From Acanthochromis polyacanthus (lineage: Eukaryota > Chordata > Actinopteri > Pomacentridae): a DNA stretch of 64,000 nucleotides. Under the pieces are notes generated by a model that made no database searches, was not told where the DNA came from, and saw only the letters and a program-made list of their open reading frames with translations. The translations under genes were made by a program, and so were the position numbers. Location: contig NC_067134.1 in the NCBI RefSeq assembly GCF_021347895.1, positions 27,564,152 to 27,628,151 on the forward strand. The letters run 5' to 3'. This document shows positions 46,692 through 57,924 of this stretch, one piece after another; within the stretch, counting starts at the first letter, position 1; the number at the start of each line of letters is the position of its first letter.

Positions 46692-47885
46692 GTTTATGGA
46701 CCGGTCGTTTCCATGCAGAAAATGTAATGTTTGCGTTGTTCTCCTGTTTATCTGTGAGTTGTCGTTCAGCCTCTGATGGAACTGAAGCGTTTTCATTTCC
46801 TGTCATGACTTTGAACTGATAACCCAGTTAGCGATTCTTCTTTAAATAGCACAGATTTAATCAGATTTCAGACAAAAAGCGACGCTTGAAAGGATAATGA
46901 GGACGATTATTGCACCTGAAAGCAACAAAACAAACATATTGCAATAAGGTGGAGCAGGAATGCTTTCTGTTAATCTGTCTGATTTATGCAGAAGCACAGA
47001 AATAGTTTCTTCAAGCGGCTCTGCAGAGATTAGACGTTCGCCTGCTGATCTTCACGTACTAATCATGTTTCATTCCTTCGTCACTGTCATCACCTGTCCT
47101 GCCTGAGGGAAACGGCAGCGTCGGCTCGCTCGTGTCCACCTGGTGACCTTTCCAGCAAAGACCCGCCTTGGGGAAAATTAGCAGCCGAGTCGTTTCATTC
47201 CTCTATCATGTTACTGAAAGACATCCACCTGTTACCACACAGACAGAACGAGGCGACCGTCGTCTGTTTGGTGCTGCTGACAGTCCCTCTATTCACATCA
47301 ACATAAACAGCCCATGTGTAATGAAGCGGAGGATGGTAGTCCTGCTCTGCGGTTTGTAGGATTGCAGCCTGTGAGATGTGTTTAATGCACTGTGACGCCT
47401 AAAGATGCCACACTAGTCCTGCAGGTTCAAAGCCAAGCACACAGATGTCGCCACGCATGCCAAATAGCAGACGTAGGAGAGTTTTTTAGCACTAAGTTTG
47501 CCAGTTTTTTGTTGAACACTGCTGATGAGAGGCTTTACTGTTCACCCATCGTGGTAAATAAAGATGTGTGGACGAGCGCTGCCCTCTGAATGTCAATGAA
47601 ACCCGTCAGACGAGGAGCGAGGATCCAAAGAGACTGTCGGTTGAATCGTTTGCTTTTTTGGCTGCGTCACACGGCAGAGTAGGAAAACAGAAGAGCTGTA
47701 ATTCCTGAGCAAAGATCAAGATTAAAATGATATTACTGCTCATGTTTCAAGCTTTCACTTACAGTTTGAATGACATGCTAGCACTGATGTTTAGCAGACC
47801 CAGTATGTATCTTGGTTTAGTGTGTTAGCATACTTAATGCTGTTTGCTAATTAGCATGAAGCACAAGCTAGAGCTGAGGCTAACG
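46692..47885. other. Repeat-poor non-coding stretch
   Basis: No recognised repeat or exon. Confidence 0.4.
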
Positions 47886-48530
47886 TTAAGGTGATTGGTT
47901 AGCATGTGTTTGGTCATGAATTACAATACAAGAGGTCCTCGGTTTACGACGTCCTCTACTTACGGCGTTTTGTCGTTCTATCAGAAGTGGTTACGTGGAA
48001 GTCGTTGGCGAACGGAGCGGACAAATACGTCGTCACGCAGCGCTATAAGATGACTTTGTTTCCATTCTCTGATTGTACTCCACCTTGGATTGTGCTACAT
48101 CTACTTTCTTTCGTTTGTGTTGTTTTTTGGAAACTTTTTGCCCTTCATTATGGCTCCCAAGCAGAAGTCAGACTCTTCTGATGCTTTGAAGAAAAGGAAG
48201 TAATCCCCATGAAAGTGAAATTAGATACAATAAAATACTCAGAGCATGTTAAGGTGATTAGTTAGCATGTATTTGGTCATGAATTACAATACAAAAAGTC
48301 CTCAGTTTTTGACGTCCTCGACCTATGGCGTTTCGTCGTTTTGTCAGAGCTGGTTACACGGAGCGAATGAATACGTCATCATGCAGCGCTATAAGAAGGC
48401 TTTGTTTACATTCTCTGGTTGTACTCCACCGTGGATTGTGCTACAGTCGCTAACTTTTTGCCCTTCATTGTGACTCCCAAGTCTAAGTGAGACTCTTCTG
48501 ATGGCAAAGAAAATGGTGATGGTAAAAGCT
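47886..48530 (+). repeat. Tandem duplication (period about 362 bp) covering a Tigger-like left end
   Basis: GTTAAGGTGATTGGTTAGCA at 47886 is repeated at 48248, and both copies continue through CATGAATTACAATACA, GGCGTTT(T/C)GTCGTT and TGTACTCCACC(T/G)TGGATTGT. The repeated unit includes flanking host sequence plus the element's left end, so the duplication happened after insertion. Confidence 0.85.
48150..48250 (+). pseudogene. N-terminus of Tigger-like transposase (CENP-B-type), frameshifted
   Basis: It begins MAPKQKSDSSDALKKRK then stops. In the next frame the family sequence continues VIPMKVKLDTIKYSE. Known Tigger/jerky transposases start MAPKRKS...KKRK(A/V)I.(L/M)..KL.IIK, the first helix-turn-helix. 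One frameshift and loss of everything downstream leave it dead. Confidence 0.7.
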
Positions 48531-48667
48531 GCAGCTGTCCAACTAGTTAAACTTGCAAAATTAATCATTAGTCGTAGCAATCTTGGCTTCTTTACTGTGG
48601 CTCTTGATCCACATTACAAACAGAGTGAAAACTGCAACAAAAACAGAATAAAACAACATAAATGTAT

Positions 48668-48760
48668 TAGGGCTGGACCCGGATATCCCGAATATCCGAA
48701 TATTCGTTCGCTACGGCACTGTCTGGATATTAATTTTGGTATCCGAATATTCGCCGCCGA

Positions 48761-48793
<33 letters not shown>

Positions 48794-49385
48794 TCGTCGG
48801 ACGTCACCGGGCGGAAAGAATATTCGGTGTTACTGTCTTCCCTACGCCTTCGGCCCACATCGCGTCCTGTGATCACATAAACATATACACATATGTCGAT
48901 CACCCCCTCCTCCCCCCAGACGAAAATATTCAGAGCTCCTCTCTTCCCTGTGCCTTTGGCCCATTTCGGCTCATCCCGCCGTGTTCTTCGGCTCATCTCG
49001 GCTCCTCCATTTGTGTTTGTAAACACCACCCGAATGGCCGGGTGGCTGCCGACTCTGAAGTCACGCTTCACTTCGTTGCATAAACACAAGACAAGATGCT
49101 GAAGACCTCTGCTGTTTGGGAATTCTTCAGTTTAACTAAAGACTAAACGAGGGCAAAATGTGGACCCGGGAGACCAGACGAACGGATCCGAATATTCGGG
49201 CCGTCACCGCCGCATGAACAAGATGAACAGATCCGAATATTCGGGCTGTCTCCCGTCTCCGCCGCCGCCAACCTCCCCCCCACCCCCCCGGTCAGACGTT
49301 ACGGGGCGGAACGAATATCCGGATATTCGTCTTTAATAGGGCCCGAATATTCGGAGGCCAGAAACCACTACTCGGGCCAGCCCTA
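48668..49385 (+). mobile_element. hAT element with CGAATATTCG palindromes, copy 1
   Basis: The ends TAGGGCTGG ... CCAGCCCTA are flanked by the perfect 8-bp duplication AAATGTAT (48660-48667 and 49386-49393), the hAT signature. The interior has at least six GAATATTCG / CGAATATTCG motifs, a run of 31 C (48762-48792) and a BED-finger start at about 49096 that is broken by a stop after 15 codons. A second copy lies at 59559-60150. Confidence 0.9.
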
Positions 49386-49481
49386 AAATGTATGTAAGTA
49401 TATCCTAGCTCGCCAACTATTTCCTTGTCATCAGTTGTGACGTAGCGAGAAAACGCCGCAGTAAACCGAGGACCCCCTGTA

Positions 49482-50470
49482 TTTGCTTTGGACGGTCCAA
49501 CATCACGCAGTGTAAATGGAGCTTGGATTTGAATTTAAAAAAATAATGAACAAGAGTTGAATGCAAAAGTTTGCAGCAAGGAAAATGACTCGCAAACAGA
49601 ATCACCTTTTTTTTGTGTGTAGCGCTGTTTGTCTTGTCAGAACACCTGTGAGTTAACCCCTTTTACTGTCCTGATGCTGCTTCATTCAGTGTTTCTGTGT
49701 AATGCCTGCACACAGTGGAAGCTCCCATGATGCATAGTCATTGCTCCCTCCCATCACTGCATCTGTGGTCGTGGGCTCGCCTTTTCCTGTGCATTCATCA
49801 CCATTAGGAGTGCAGTCAGAGGCGCCGGAGGTCTGTTCAGGCTGCAGGAGGTCCACATTCACCCCCTCCTCCTTCAGTCTCCAATCACCTCCCCACTGCT
49901 TTATCGAGCGCCATGATCTATTGAGGGTGAAAGACAGAGCGGTCTTCAAATAAAAGCAATAACTCTGCGGCTGTGGGGAAGAAAATCAGAAGACGGGCGT
50001 GTCCTCGCAAACCCTTCCCCAGCTCAGTCGTGTACATGGACGTAGGTTTCTTATTCCTGCCTCGCTCACCTTTATCATCAGCTGCTCCCCGTAGATGGCT
50101 TATTGCCTTTTCCACCCTCGTCCGTCCGCCCGGCTGAAAAGGCCTCCCAGGTAGAGATTAGCAATCCAATAACTTGTGGAGCATCCACCTCGGCAGCAGG
50201 TGCTCCCCAGAGTGAATGCTGATGAGCAGCCAGGACTCTAATAACAGGCCAGGCAGTGTTTGCTAACAGCGAGCAGCCTCCCAGACGGAGACCTGTTGGT
50301 GCTCGTAACTGCTTGTTAAGTTACAGCAGTTTGCAGAGCTGGTGTACATTATTCTTCCGGCAAAAAGGAGAGTTTAGTGTTTCAGCCAAATTGGAAAACT
50401 GTTTTTAGTCCACCGAGGAACGGCGGCTTTTGATATTATTCAAAAACAGATACAGTCTTCATGTTATCCT
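49482..50470. other. Non-coding, with a short RF-like fragment
   Basis: About 50408-50460 (GTCCACCGAGGAACGGCGGC, TTCAAAAACAGATACA) resembles the start of repeat RF. Otherwise nothing was recognised. Confidence 0.35.
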
Positions 50471-50479
50471 GGAAGACAC

Positions 50480-51026
50480 TAACCTGGCAATAGCCAGATT
50501 AATAATTGTGTAGTACTTGATAGTACTCCACAATATCAATCTGGGACCGCTCCATGTAAATCCGTTCAGAGGAAAGAGGCACGGATTGGACAATGCAACA
50601 GTATGTCCCGCCTCTGACGGGTTTGTTTTTAGCCAATCGTGGGATCTTCACAACGAGCGGAGCCAATTGGTAGATTAAACTCTTACCAAAACCCGTAGGT
50701 AAAAAAGCACAAACATCTTTACCATCCAGAAATGCGCAAAGCGCCTCTCATTGTTCTTCCTTCAAAGAAGCGATAGGAGATTCAGCTAAAACTGATTTAA
50801 TAGCAGCATCTACACGATCGTTGTCCTCCGTTGCCATGTTTGTTTTGATCTCCTGGCGCTTGGTGTCGTCGTCACACCCGGATATCCCACCCATTATCCC
50901 GCCCCACACACGAATACTGCTGCGTGATTGGCCCGTGCCAACTTGGTGCTGTACGAACAGTGAATGCAGGAGCGGAGCAAGATGGTTTCTTGAGAAATTT
51001 GTGAAATCAACTTGCTGGCAAGGTTA
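50480..51026 (-). mobile_element. 547-bp non-autonomous element with RecQ-like helicase fragment
   Basis: The element is flanked by the perfect 9-bp duplication GGAAGACAC (50471-50479 and 51027-51035). Its ends are short, imperfect inverted repeats, TAACCTGGCA at the left and TGGCAAGGTTA at the right. Inside, the minus strand carries the start of a RecQ-like helicase (50499-50837), and near the left end a hairpin TTGTG(T)AGTACT...AGTACT(C)CACAA (about 50507-50534). It looks like an internally deleted derivative of a larger helicase-bearing element. The superfamily is not decided: 8-9-bp duplications occur in hAT, P and Mutator-like groups. Confidence 0.75.
50499..50837 (-). pseudogene. RecQ-like DNA helicase N-terminus, one in-frame stop
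   Basis: From ATG at 50837 the frame reads MATEDNDRVDAAIKSVLAES, PIASLKEEQ, then TGA at codon 30 (50750-50748), then EALCAFLDGKDVCAFLPTGF, GKSLIYQLAPLVVKI. This is the SF2 RecQ-type start: a Q-motif-like LKxEQxEAL, then motif I (Walker A) PTGFGKSLIYQL. A TGA where Lys/Arg is usual is the only visible break in this part. After VVKI the family sequence (motif Ia onwards) is missing and the frame runs to TAA at 50499 through unrelated sequence. It is a decayed, truncated copy, so no helicase activity is expected. Confidence 0.75.
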
Positions 51027-51159
51027 GGAAGACACAATGATAAAACTGAGTTAATTCAAGCAGGGCTCTCACCAGGATTTTTTTACAGCGTAACGGCAGG
51101 TTGGGACGGTCCGACACTATGCACATGCACAATAGCCTTCATTAAATCTCACGAGTGGC

Positions 51160-51402
51160 CAGCCCAGATGTCAGCCAATGAGCATCACGCAGATGCTCCA
51201 AATGCTGCCTGTCGAAGCACCAGGATGGTGAACTGTCCAAGCTTTGAGGCACCAAAGAAGCTATGATGATGCCTCCACCGTGCTTCACCTTTGGGACGAT
51301 GTTTCCTTTTATAGTTGTTCCCAAACAATTCAATCTTAGTTTGATGAAGCCACAAAACATCTTCCCAACAGCTCTGTGGAGTGTTCAAATCCTCGTACGT
51401 TT
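51160..51402 (-). pseudogene. Tc1-like transposase remnant
   Basis: The minus strand encodes CWEDVLWLHQTKIELFGNNY, K-R-K-H-R-P, then (shifted frame) KVKHGGGIIIASL, matching the DDE-domain blocks VLWSDETKIELFG and VKHGGGSIM. The catalytic D-E of SDET is replaced by H-Q. It belongs to the same family as 19632-20240. Confidence 0.75.
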
Positions 51403-51725
51403 GTCTGCCTGTCCGTCTGCCTGTCCGTCTGCCTGTCCGTCTGCCTGTCCGTCTGCCTGTCCGTCTGCCTGTCCGTCTGTCTGTCCGTCTGTCTGTAATA
51501 TTACTCAACAACAGACTAACGCATCTGGATGAAATTTTCAGGGAAGCTCAGAAATGACACAAGGACCAAGTGATCAGATTTTGGCAGTGATGCGGCTTAT
51601 AGTCTGGATTTCTTAATGATTTCCGTGTCGTTGCGAGATAGCGTCACTGTAACCATGACAACAAGTGAACACTACACGATCACATGATTGTGATCCGACT
51701 ACAAATCCACCGCTGAGGAGCACGA
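51403..51725 (+). repeat. Dispersed repeat RF, copy 4, with 12-bp minisatellite
   Basis: The GTCTGTCTGTC part of RF has expanded into about seven to eight copies of TCTGCCTGTCCG (51403-51495). RF sequence then follows (AACAGACTAACGCATCTGGA, ACACAAGGACCAAGTGATCA, GTAACCATGACAACAAG) to about 51725. Confidence 0.8.
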
Positions 51726-52734
51726 ATGTTTATAAAACTGTAACTGTAAATAATTCCTACTTTTGAAATAAAATTGTAACAGTTTGGAGACATTTTAAAG
51801 TCATTTAGACCCATTTTTAGTCATTTTTTTAAACTCTTCTCAGCCATCCTAGACAGTTAACTCTTTTTGGACAGTTAAGGAAGATTTTTTGAGCAAATTC
51901 TGGACAAATTTGAGTAATCTGTAGTCATTTTGCACATATTTTGGGTCATTTTAGATAGATGGATGGATGGATAAACTGATGGATCTAATCCACTATTGGC
52001 TGAAATGTTGTGAAATGTTTCCTATTTAAATTTGGAAAGTATCCAGAATTCATGAATTTTGCTTCAACATTTGCCGGTGGTTGACTGTTTTAAATGTAAG
52101 TCTACATCAGTTTACTGGTGCAGTTGGTTAATAATTCCTGATTACTAAGCAGTTCCAATATAATGCTAATAAATTAGCGACAATTAGACTAATTGAATAT
52201 TTAGACCCGGGCTGAGGCGTCATGAAAGTAAATGATTGTTTACTTGATGTGATCCAAACCGCATGCTGGCCTCGCAGTCACTCATTTTAAAATCCTGACG
52301 TCAATTGCATTTGTTTCATTTTTTTGAGCGTTTTAAAATCTGTGTTGCATGTTTGTTTACGTCGTGATTCATTTAGGACATGATGTGCAGAATGCCTGCT
52401 TTGTGGACTAATGATGAAGTTATTTTAGGTGAAGAGTCTCACGGTGATGATAACCGGCTGTGCTGGCTGCTGGCCTGAATCATCACGGCTCCATAAACTG
52501 TGACATGAGCTGCTGAGTTTTACCAAACGGCAGCTGGATCTTGTGTTTGCAAGAGGAGTAGAGCTACAAAAGACTGTGCACACTGATCTGATCTTCAGTC
52601 TGTGTTTGTCGGTGGGATTTTATCTCCGGGTATGAGATCGGAAACCGTGGAAGTGGAGTGAACAGTGCGGGGTTTGCATTGTCGTTTTTTGAGCTTCTCA
52701 TCTAGCAGGTCGTTTCCTCCTCGCCCATCACACT
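51726..52734. other. Repeat-poor non-coding stretch
   Basis: A short GATG run (51953-51972). No other feature was recognised. Confidence 0.4.
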
Positions 52735-53520
52735 GGAAAAAATGCCCCTCTCAAAACAAGAAAAAAAACCCACTTATTTCAAAGAACTTTTACCTTGAAA
52801 TTAGTGAAAAAATCTGCCAATAGAACAAGCGAAAAATAACTTGGTAAGATTTCTTGAAATAAGATGTGATATTTAGAATATTGAGATCTTAAAATTAGCT
52901 GGGAAAGTTTTTTTTAAGCTATATTTTACCATAATTGTCTAGCTTAGGTGTCTTAACCCTCCTGTTGTCCTCATTTACAGCACCAAAAATATTGTTGCCT
53001 TTTCTGGAAAAAAATCCAAAAATTCAGCAAAAAATTCCCCAAATTTCAAAAAAATTGAAAAATCTTCAGGAAGAAAATTCCTTAAAAGTTTCCCTTTAAA
53101 CTTTTATTTAAAACAAATTAATTTGGCAAGAAATAAAAATTAAAAAAATGAAAATTATAAAAAGTGAATAAAAAAATCTTCCAACCAATCTTAAAAATAT
53201 CTAAAGTGATTACATATTTATCAGTAAAACTTCTAATATTTTCTTTAAGAATTTTCGGAAATTTTTCGGAAAAAAGTTAAAAAAAAAAATTTTCTCCGAA
53301 TGTTCTTAAAGAAACTTTTTTTTTTAACATTTCTTTTTTCCCGTCAAAAAATGTCCAAAAATGTTCCCAAAAAATTTGGAAAATGTGGAAATTTTCACTG
53401 TGAAAATATTTTTTTTTCCACATTTTCAAATTTTAATGTGGGTCAGTTTGACCCACAGGACGACACGTGAGTTAAAACAAGATCCATCTGCTGAAATGTC
53501 TCTTGTTAAGCGAATTTAGG
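52735..53520 (-). repeat. Dispersed fish repeat RG, copy 2 (interrupted by MITE)
   Basis: AAAATGCCCCTCTCAAAACAAG at the left and CTTGTTAAGCGAATTTAGGG at the right match copy 1 (15031-16170) in reverse. It too is split by a piggyBac-like MITE, but at a different point: here the MITE sits in TTAAGACACC, which is intact in copy 1 at about 15956. Confidence 0.7.
52954..53476 (-). mobile_element. piggyBac-like MITE, copy 3
   Basis: TTAACCCTCCTGTTGTCCTC at the left and GACGACACGTGAGTTAA at the right keep TTAA at both ends. The centre (about 53250-53320) retains only a weak trace of the palindrome, so this copy is older or belongs to another subfamily. Confidence 0.75.
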
Positions 53521-54763
53521 GTGCACTGTAAATTGTTTCGGTGCCGTCAGCCATGCCGTTGTGTGTGAGTTAGCTAACATGCTACAGGAACGAAACTCTC
53601 GCAAACGTCACCCTGAGAGTCTCGCGAGACTTGGGCGGCCATCTTTAGTAGCAGAGCTCAAATAAACCGATTCATATGTTTTGAAATGGACATCGACCGG
53701 TCCACAGCAGATATAGATCGATCCAGAGACACGCCGATCGATGCATTTATATCTCTAAAGGTGAGAATAGATTATCGATTCGTATCGGTTTATCTTTACA
53801 CCTCTAATTTCTAGTGAATTTAATACGATCGCCATGGAAAAAATACTGCTTTTCTTTCAAAAATAAGGACATTTCTACGCCTCTGATTGCACTACGACCC
53901 CAAACTTATGAACTGCAGCGTACATAAATATGATTACCATTCATTGAGAGCCATTTATACCAAATTAATTTCATGAAATAGTCCTTTTATGACCTCTCTT
54001 TTTGATTTTAGTGACTCCTGCGCTGACACACTTTCATGCTTCTGCTTCTCTTAACAGCTCTCTGGCTCAGTAATTAACTCGTCACCTGTGGTTTTATGGA
54101 GCTATACAACACTTTTTACACTTTCAGCGCTCGTTATTGCAGCCCCTGGATGCATTGTAAAGTAAAAAAAAAAGAAGAGTATGCAACACTGTGGTGATGT
54201 CGCACTCACTGAATAAATAATCAAGCATCACACTGAGACAATAATGACAGTTTTAACCCTTTATTTCACACAGGATCATTGTTTTTGTTAATTCGGCGGC
54301 ATGAGAAGTGAAACAGGTACGGTAGTGACATGATGAGGAATGATCCAGGCACTCATTTGGAGAAAAAAAAAAAGCCAGATGATCAGTGAGAAATATTTAT
54401 CTACTGCGCATAGAGAGTCGTATGAAGAGTCTGCAGCTCCCCTCTTTCTTTATTACACCTGCCTCTGATATTAAACCTCAAACAAACACAAAGTCAGCAC
54501 AAAAACAAACGGCGGGAGCGTATTTCCTCTTTTACGGCGAGCACAAAAGGGGCTTAAACATCCTATAGTGTCACTGCCGGTTATCTTCCTTGTCCATAAA
54601 TCCCCTCCGGCTTTCTGCCGCGAGGCGTGCACAGAATTTACTGCTCCTTTATCTGTAGTTTGTGTTTTCTTCAATTTCACGCCGGCTTGTGTTTCATGAT
54701 AAAGGAGAGTCGGTTCCTCGAGACACACAGACTGCGATAGTCTGCTGTAGCGTTTATACGAAG
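53521..54763. other. Non-coding, with an RA end fragment
   Basis: About 53840-53915 matches, inverted, the AAAAGTTTGGGGTCACTTAG end of repeat RA (TTTCAAAAATAAGGACATTT ... ACCCCAAACTTATG). No other feature was recognised. Confidence 0.4.
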
Positions 54764-56624
54764 CAGGGGTGTCCAACATGAGGCCCGTGGGCCAAAAGTG
54801 GTCCTTCAGAGGGTCCAATCCGGCCCTCAAAGGGGAAAAATTCCAGAGAAGACATTAACTGCAGATTGTAAATTAGTAAAACTATACATTTAAAATCATT
54901 TCTAGACCATGACAAGTTGTTTGGATCATAAAGTAAAATGCTAGATTGTTCTTCTGTAATTTTGTGTCTCATTTTTCAAACATTTTGTTGTTGTTTTTTG
55001 TCTGACTTGTTGTTTATCTCGTGTTTTTTGTTTCCTTTTTGTCTCACTTGTCTTTTATTGTGTAGTTTTTGTTGTTTTGTTCCATTTTGTCACTTCTTGT
55101 CTTGTTTGCGTTACTTTTTTGTCACTTTGCAACCTTTTTGTCTCCTCACTGTCGCTTCTTTCATTATTCGTCGTTCTGTTTCTCGTTTTAGAAATATTTT
55201 GTCTTGTTTTCATCATTTTGTCCTTTATTTAGTCTGCCTTTTGTTGTTTGTTTCATGTTTTTGTCGTTTTGTGTTTCCTTTGGGAGGCCTTTAAAATAAT
55301 TCCCAGACCATGACAAGTTGTTTTGATCATAAAGTAAAATACGGAGATTGCTGTTTTGTCGTTTTGTGTCTCATTTTTGTAATACTTTATCTTGTTTTTG
55401 TTGTTTGTCTCATGGTTTTGTCGCTTTGTTTCTCATTTTTGCCATTTTATGTTTCCTTTTTGTCTCGCTTGTGTTGTTTGTCTATTTTTTTTCGCGTTTT
55501 GTTTCTCGCTTTTGTCATATTTGATTTCATTTGTGTAATTTTTTGTGTCGTTTTTGTCGTTTATATCCTTTTTGTGTAATTGTTTTTCTCTTAAGTGTCA
55601 TTTCTGTCATTTTTGTTGTTTTGTGTCTCATTTTTATAATATTTTGTGTAGTTTTTTGTCTTTTTTACGTCTGACATTTGTCGTTTATCACGTTTTGTCG
55701 CTTGTGTTTCCTTTTTGTCTGGCTTGTGTTGCTGGCCTGTTTTCTTGGTCGTTTTGTTTCTCGCTTTTGTCGTTTATTATCTCGTTTTTGTCGTTTGTCC
55801 GTTGTTTTGTTGCTTTGTAACTTCTGTCAAATTTTTCTCTATTTTTGTTTCATGTCGCTTTCTCATGTTTTATCATTTTGTGTCTCATTTTTATAACATT
55901 TTGTCATGTTTTCGTTTTTGTCTCTTTTTTTGTTTAGTTTCATGTCGTTAGTCTCATTTTTTTGTCATTTTCTTTCTCGCTTTTGTCGTTTGGTTCTTAT
56001 TTTTGTCATTTTGTGTCTCATTTTTATAACATTTTGTCATGTTTTCGTTTTTTGTCTAGTTTTTTGTCTCTTTTTGTTTAGTTTCATGTCGTTAGTCTCA
56101 TTTTTCGTCATTTTGTTTCTCGCTTTTGTCATTTGGTTCTTATTTTTGTCATTTTGTGTCTAATTTTTATAACATTTTATCATGTTTTCGTTTTTTGTCT
56201 ATTTTTTCTCTCTTTTTTTGTTTTGTTTCATGTCGCTTTCTCATGTTTTATCATTTTGTGTCTCATTTTTATAACATTTTGTCATGTTTTCGTTTTTTGA
56301 CTAGTTTTTTGTCTCTTTTTTTGTTTAGTTTCATGTCGTTAGTCTCATTTTTTGTCACTTTGTTTCTCGCTTTTGTCGTTTGGTTCTTATTTTTGTCATT
56401 TTGTGTCTCATTTTTATAACATTTTATCATGTTTTCGTTTTTGTCTCTTTTTTTGTTTAGTTTCATGTCGTTAGTCTCATTTTTTTGTCCCTTTGTTTCT
56501 CGCTTTTGTCGTTTGGTTCTTATTTTTGTCATTTTGCGTCTAATTTTGTAATAATTTGTCGTGTTTTGTTGTTTTTTGTCTGGCTGAATGTGGCCGATGA
56601 ACTGAGATGAGTCTGACACTCGTA
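54764..56624 (+). mobile_element. hAT-like minisatellite-bearing element (copy E9)
   Basis: It starts CAGGGGTGTCCAACATGAGG and ends GATGAGTCTGACACTCGTA. Flanks ATACGAAG and CTATGAAG agree in 6 of 8 positions. The array is the longest here, and an internal duplication repeats the CCATGACAAGTTGTTTTGAT block at about 55304-55335. Within the array, higher-order units of roughly 140 bp (TCATGTTTTCGTTTTTTG ... CGCTTTTGTC) recur at about 55895-56520. Confidence 0.8.
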
Positions 56625-56927
56625 CTATGAAGCGTGGATCACAGCAGAGACCAGCAGTCAGTCATGTATCATCTATAAACTCTGCTTTTCATGCATCACC
56701 ATCGTACGGGTCAGCGGGGATTATTTTTAGAGTATAAATATAAAACTGCCACTCTTTAAAGGAGGCAGATTGGCAGTCTCCTTGTGTTTTTCACAGCTGT
56801 CATTAGACCCACAAAACATTCAAAGCATCTATTTTTGATAACTGTTTACAGTCGAGGCATCCGAAGGGGAAAAGAGACAGAGAGTGAGAGATTAAACGAG
56901 ACACGAGGATAAAAGGATTGTCTATGC
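56625..56927. other. Spacer between two facing hAT-like elements
   Basis: 303 bp of unique-looking sequence. No feature was recognised. Confidence 0.4.
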
Positions 56928-57924
56928 CAGCGGTGTAAAACTCATCTTAGTTCAGGTTCCACATTCAGCCCAGTTTGATCTCCAGTGACCAGTAAAATCA
57001 CAGCAAAAAGTTGCAAAATGACAAAAAAAAGGATGCAAACGACAAAAACAAGACAAAATATTCCAACAACGAGACACAAAATGACAAAAAAATGAGACAA
57101 ACGACACGAAACGAAACAAGAAAGGGACAAAAATATTCGACAGAAAATTACAAAGCAACAAAACAATGGACAAATGACAAAAACGAGACAAAACAGCACT
57201 CAATTGAGACCAACGACAAACAAAAATGAGGGAAGCGAGAAACAACAACACAAGCGAAACAAAATGGAAACACAAAACAACAAAAACATGAGACGAATGA
57301 CAAAACAAGGCAAACACAACAAAAACAAGATAAAATATTCTCAAAAAATGACACAAAAGCAAGAAACAAAATGATAAAAATGAGACGACACGCAACACAA
57401 TGACAAAGCAAATTTGACAAAAAGTTGCAAAATGACAAAAAAATGGATGCAAACGACAAAAACGTGACAAGAAATTACAGAAATGAGATCAAAAATGACT
57501 AAAGCGGGAAACAAAACGACAAAAAGTGGACACGAGATAAAAGAACACAAAACGACACACAAAACAAGGAATAAAGCGAAAGACGAAATGACTAAAATCA
57601 GACAAAAAAATCAAGCGAGACAAAACGTAAACACGAAACGACAAAAATGAGAAAGAAAATGACAAAAACATGAGACACGATAAAAGACAGGCAAAACAAA
57701 GCAAAATATGACAAAAATGAGACACAAAACGGCAAAAAAAAAAACAATATTTTCCTTTCTGATCTAAACAACTTGTCATGGTCTGGAAATGATTTTAAAT
57801 TTATCGCTTTACTAATTTACAATCTGCAGTTAATGTCTTGTCTGTAATTTTTCCACTTTGAGGGCCGGTTTGGACCCTCTGGAGGACCACTTTTGGCCCA
57901 CGGGCCTCATGTTGGACACCCCTG
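56928..57924 (-). mobile_element. hAT-like minisatellite-bearing element (copy E10)
   Basis: The ends CAGCGGTGTAAAACTCATCT and CATGTTGGACACCCCTG are flanked by GTCTATGC (56920-56927) and GTCTATCT (57925-57932), an 8-bp hAT-type duplication with two changes. This copy best supports the hAT assignment. It faces E9. Confidence 0.8.

Larger units (their letters stand above)
47927..49481 (+). mobile_element. Tigger/pogo-like element with nested hAT
   Basis: The left end AGAGGTCCTCGGTTTACGAC (about 47929) is mirrored at the right by AAACGCCGCAGTAAACCGAG GACCCCCTGT (about 49451-49481), the inverted ends usual for Tigger elements. The interior is mostly lost: it holds the transposase N-terminus (48150-48250), the tandem duplication and an hAT insertion at 48668-49385. 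Confidence 0.75.

Noticed and set aside
48762..48792. 31-nt C run (also 525-547 and 37942-37965) as possible i-motif/G-quadruplex regulators.
   Set aside because: Simple homopolymer runs, one inside a transposon. No evidence of function, and run length may be an assembly artefact.
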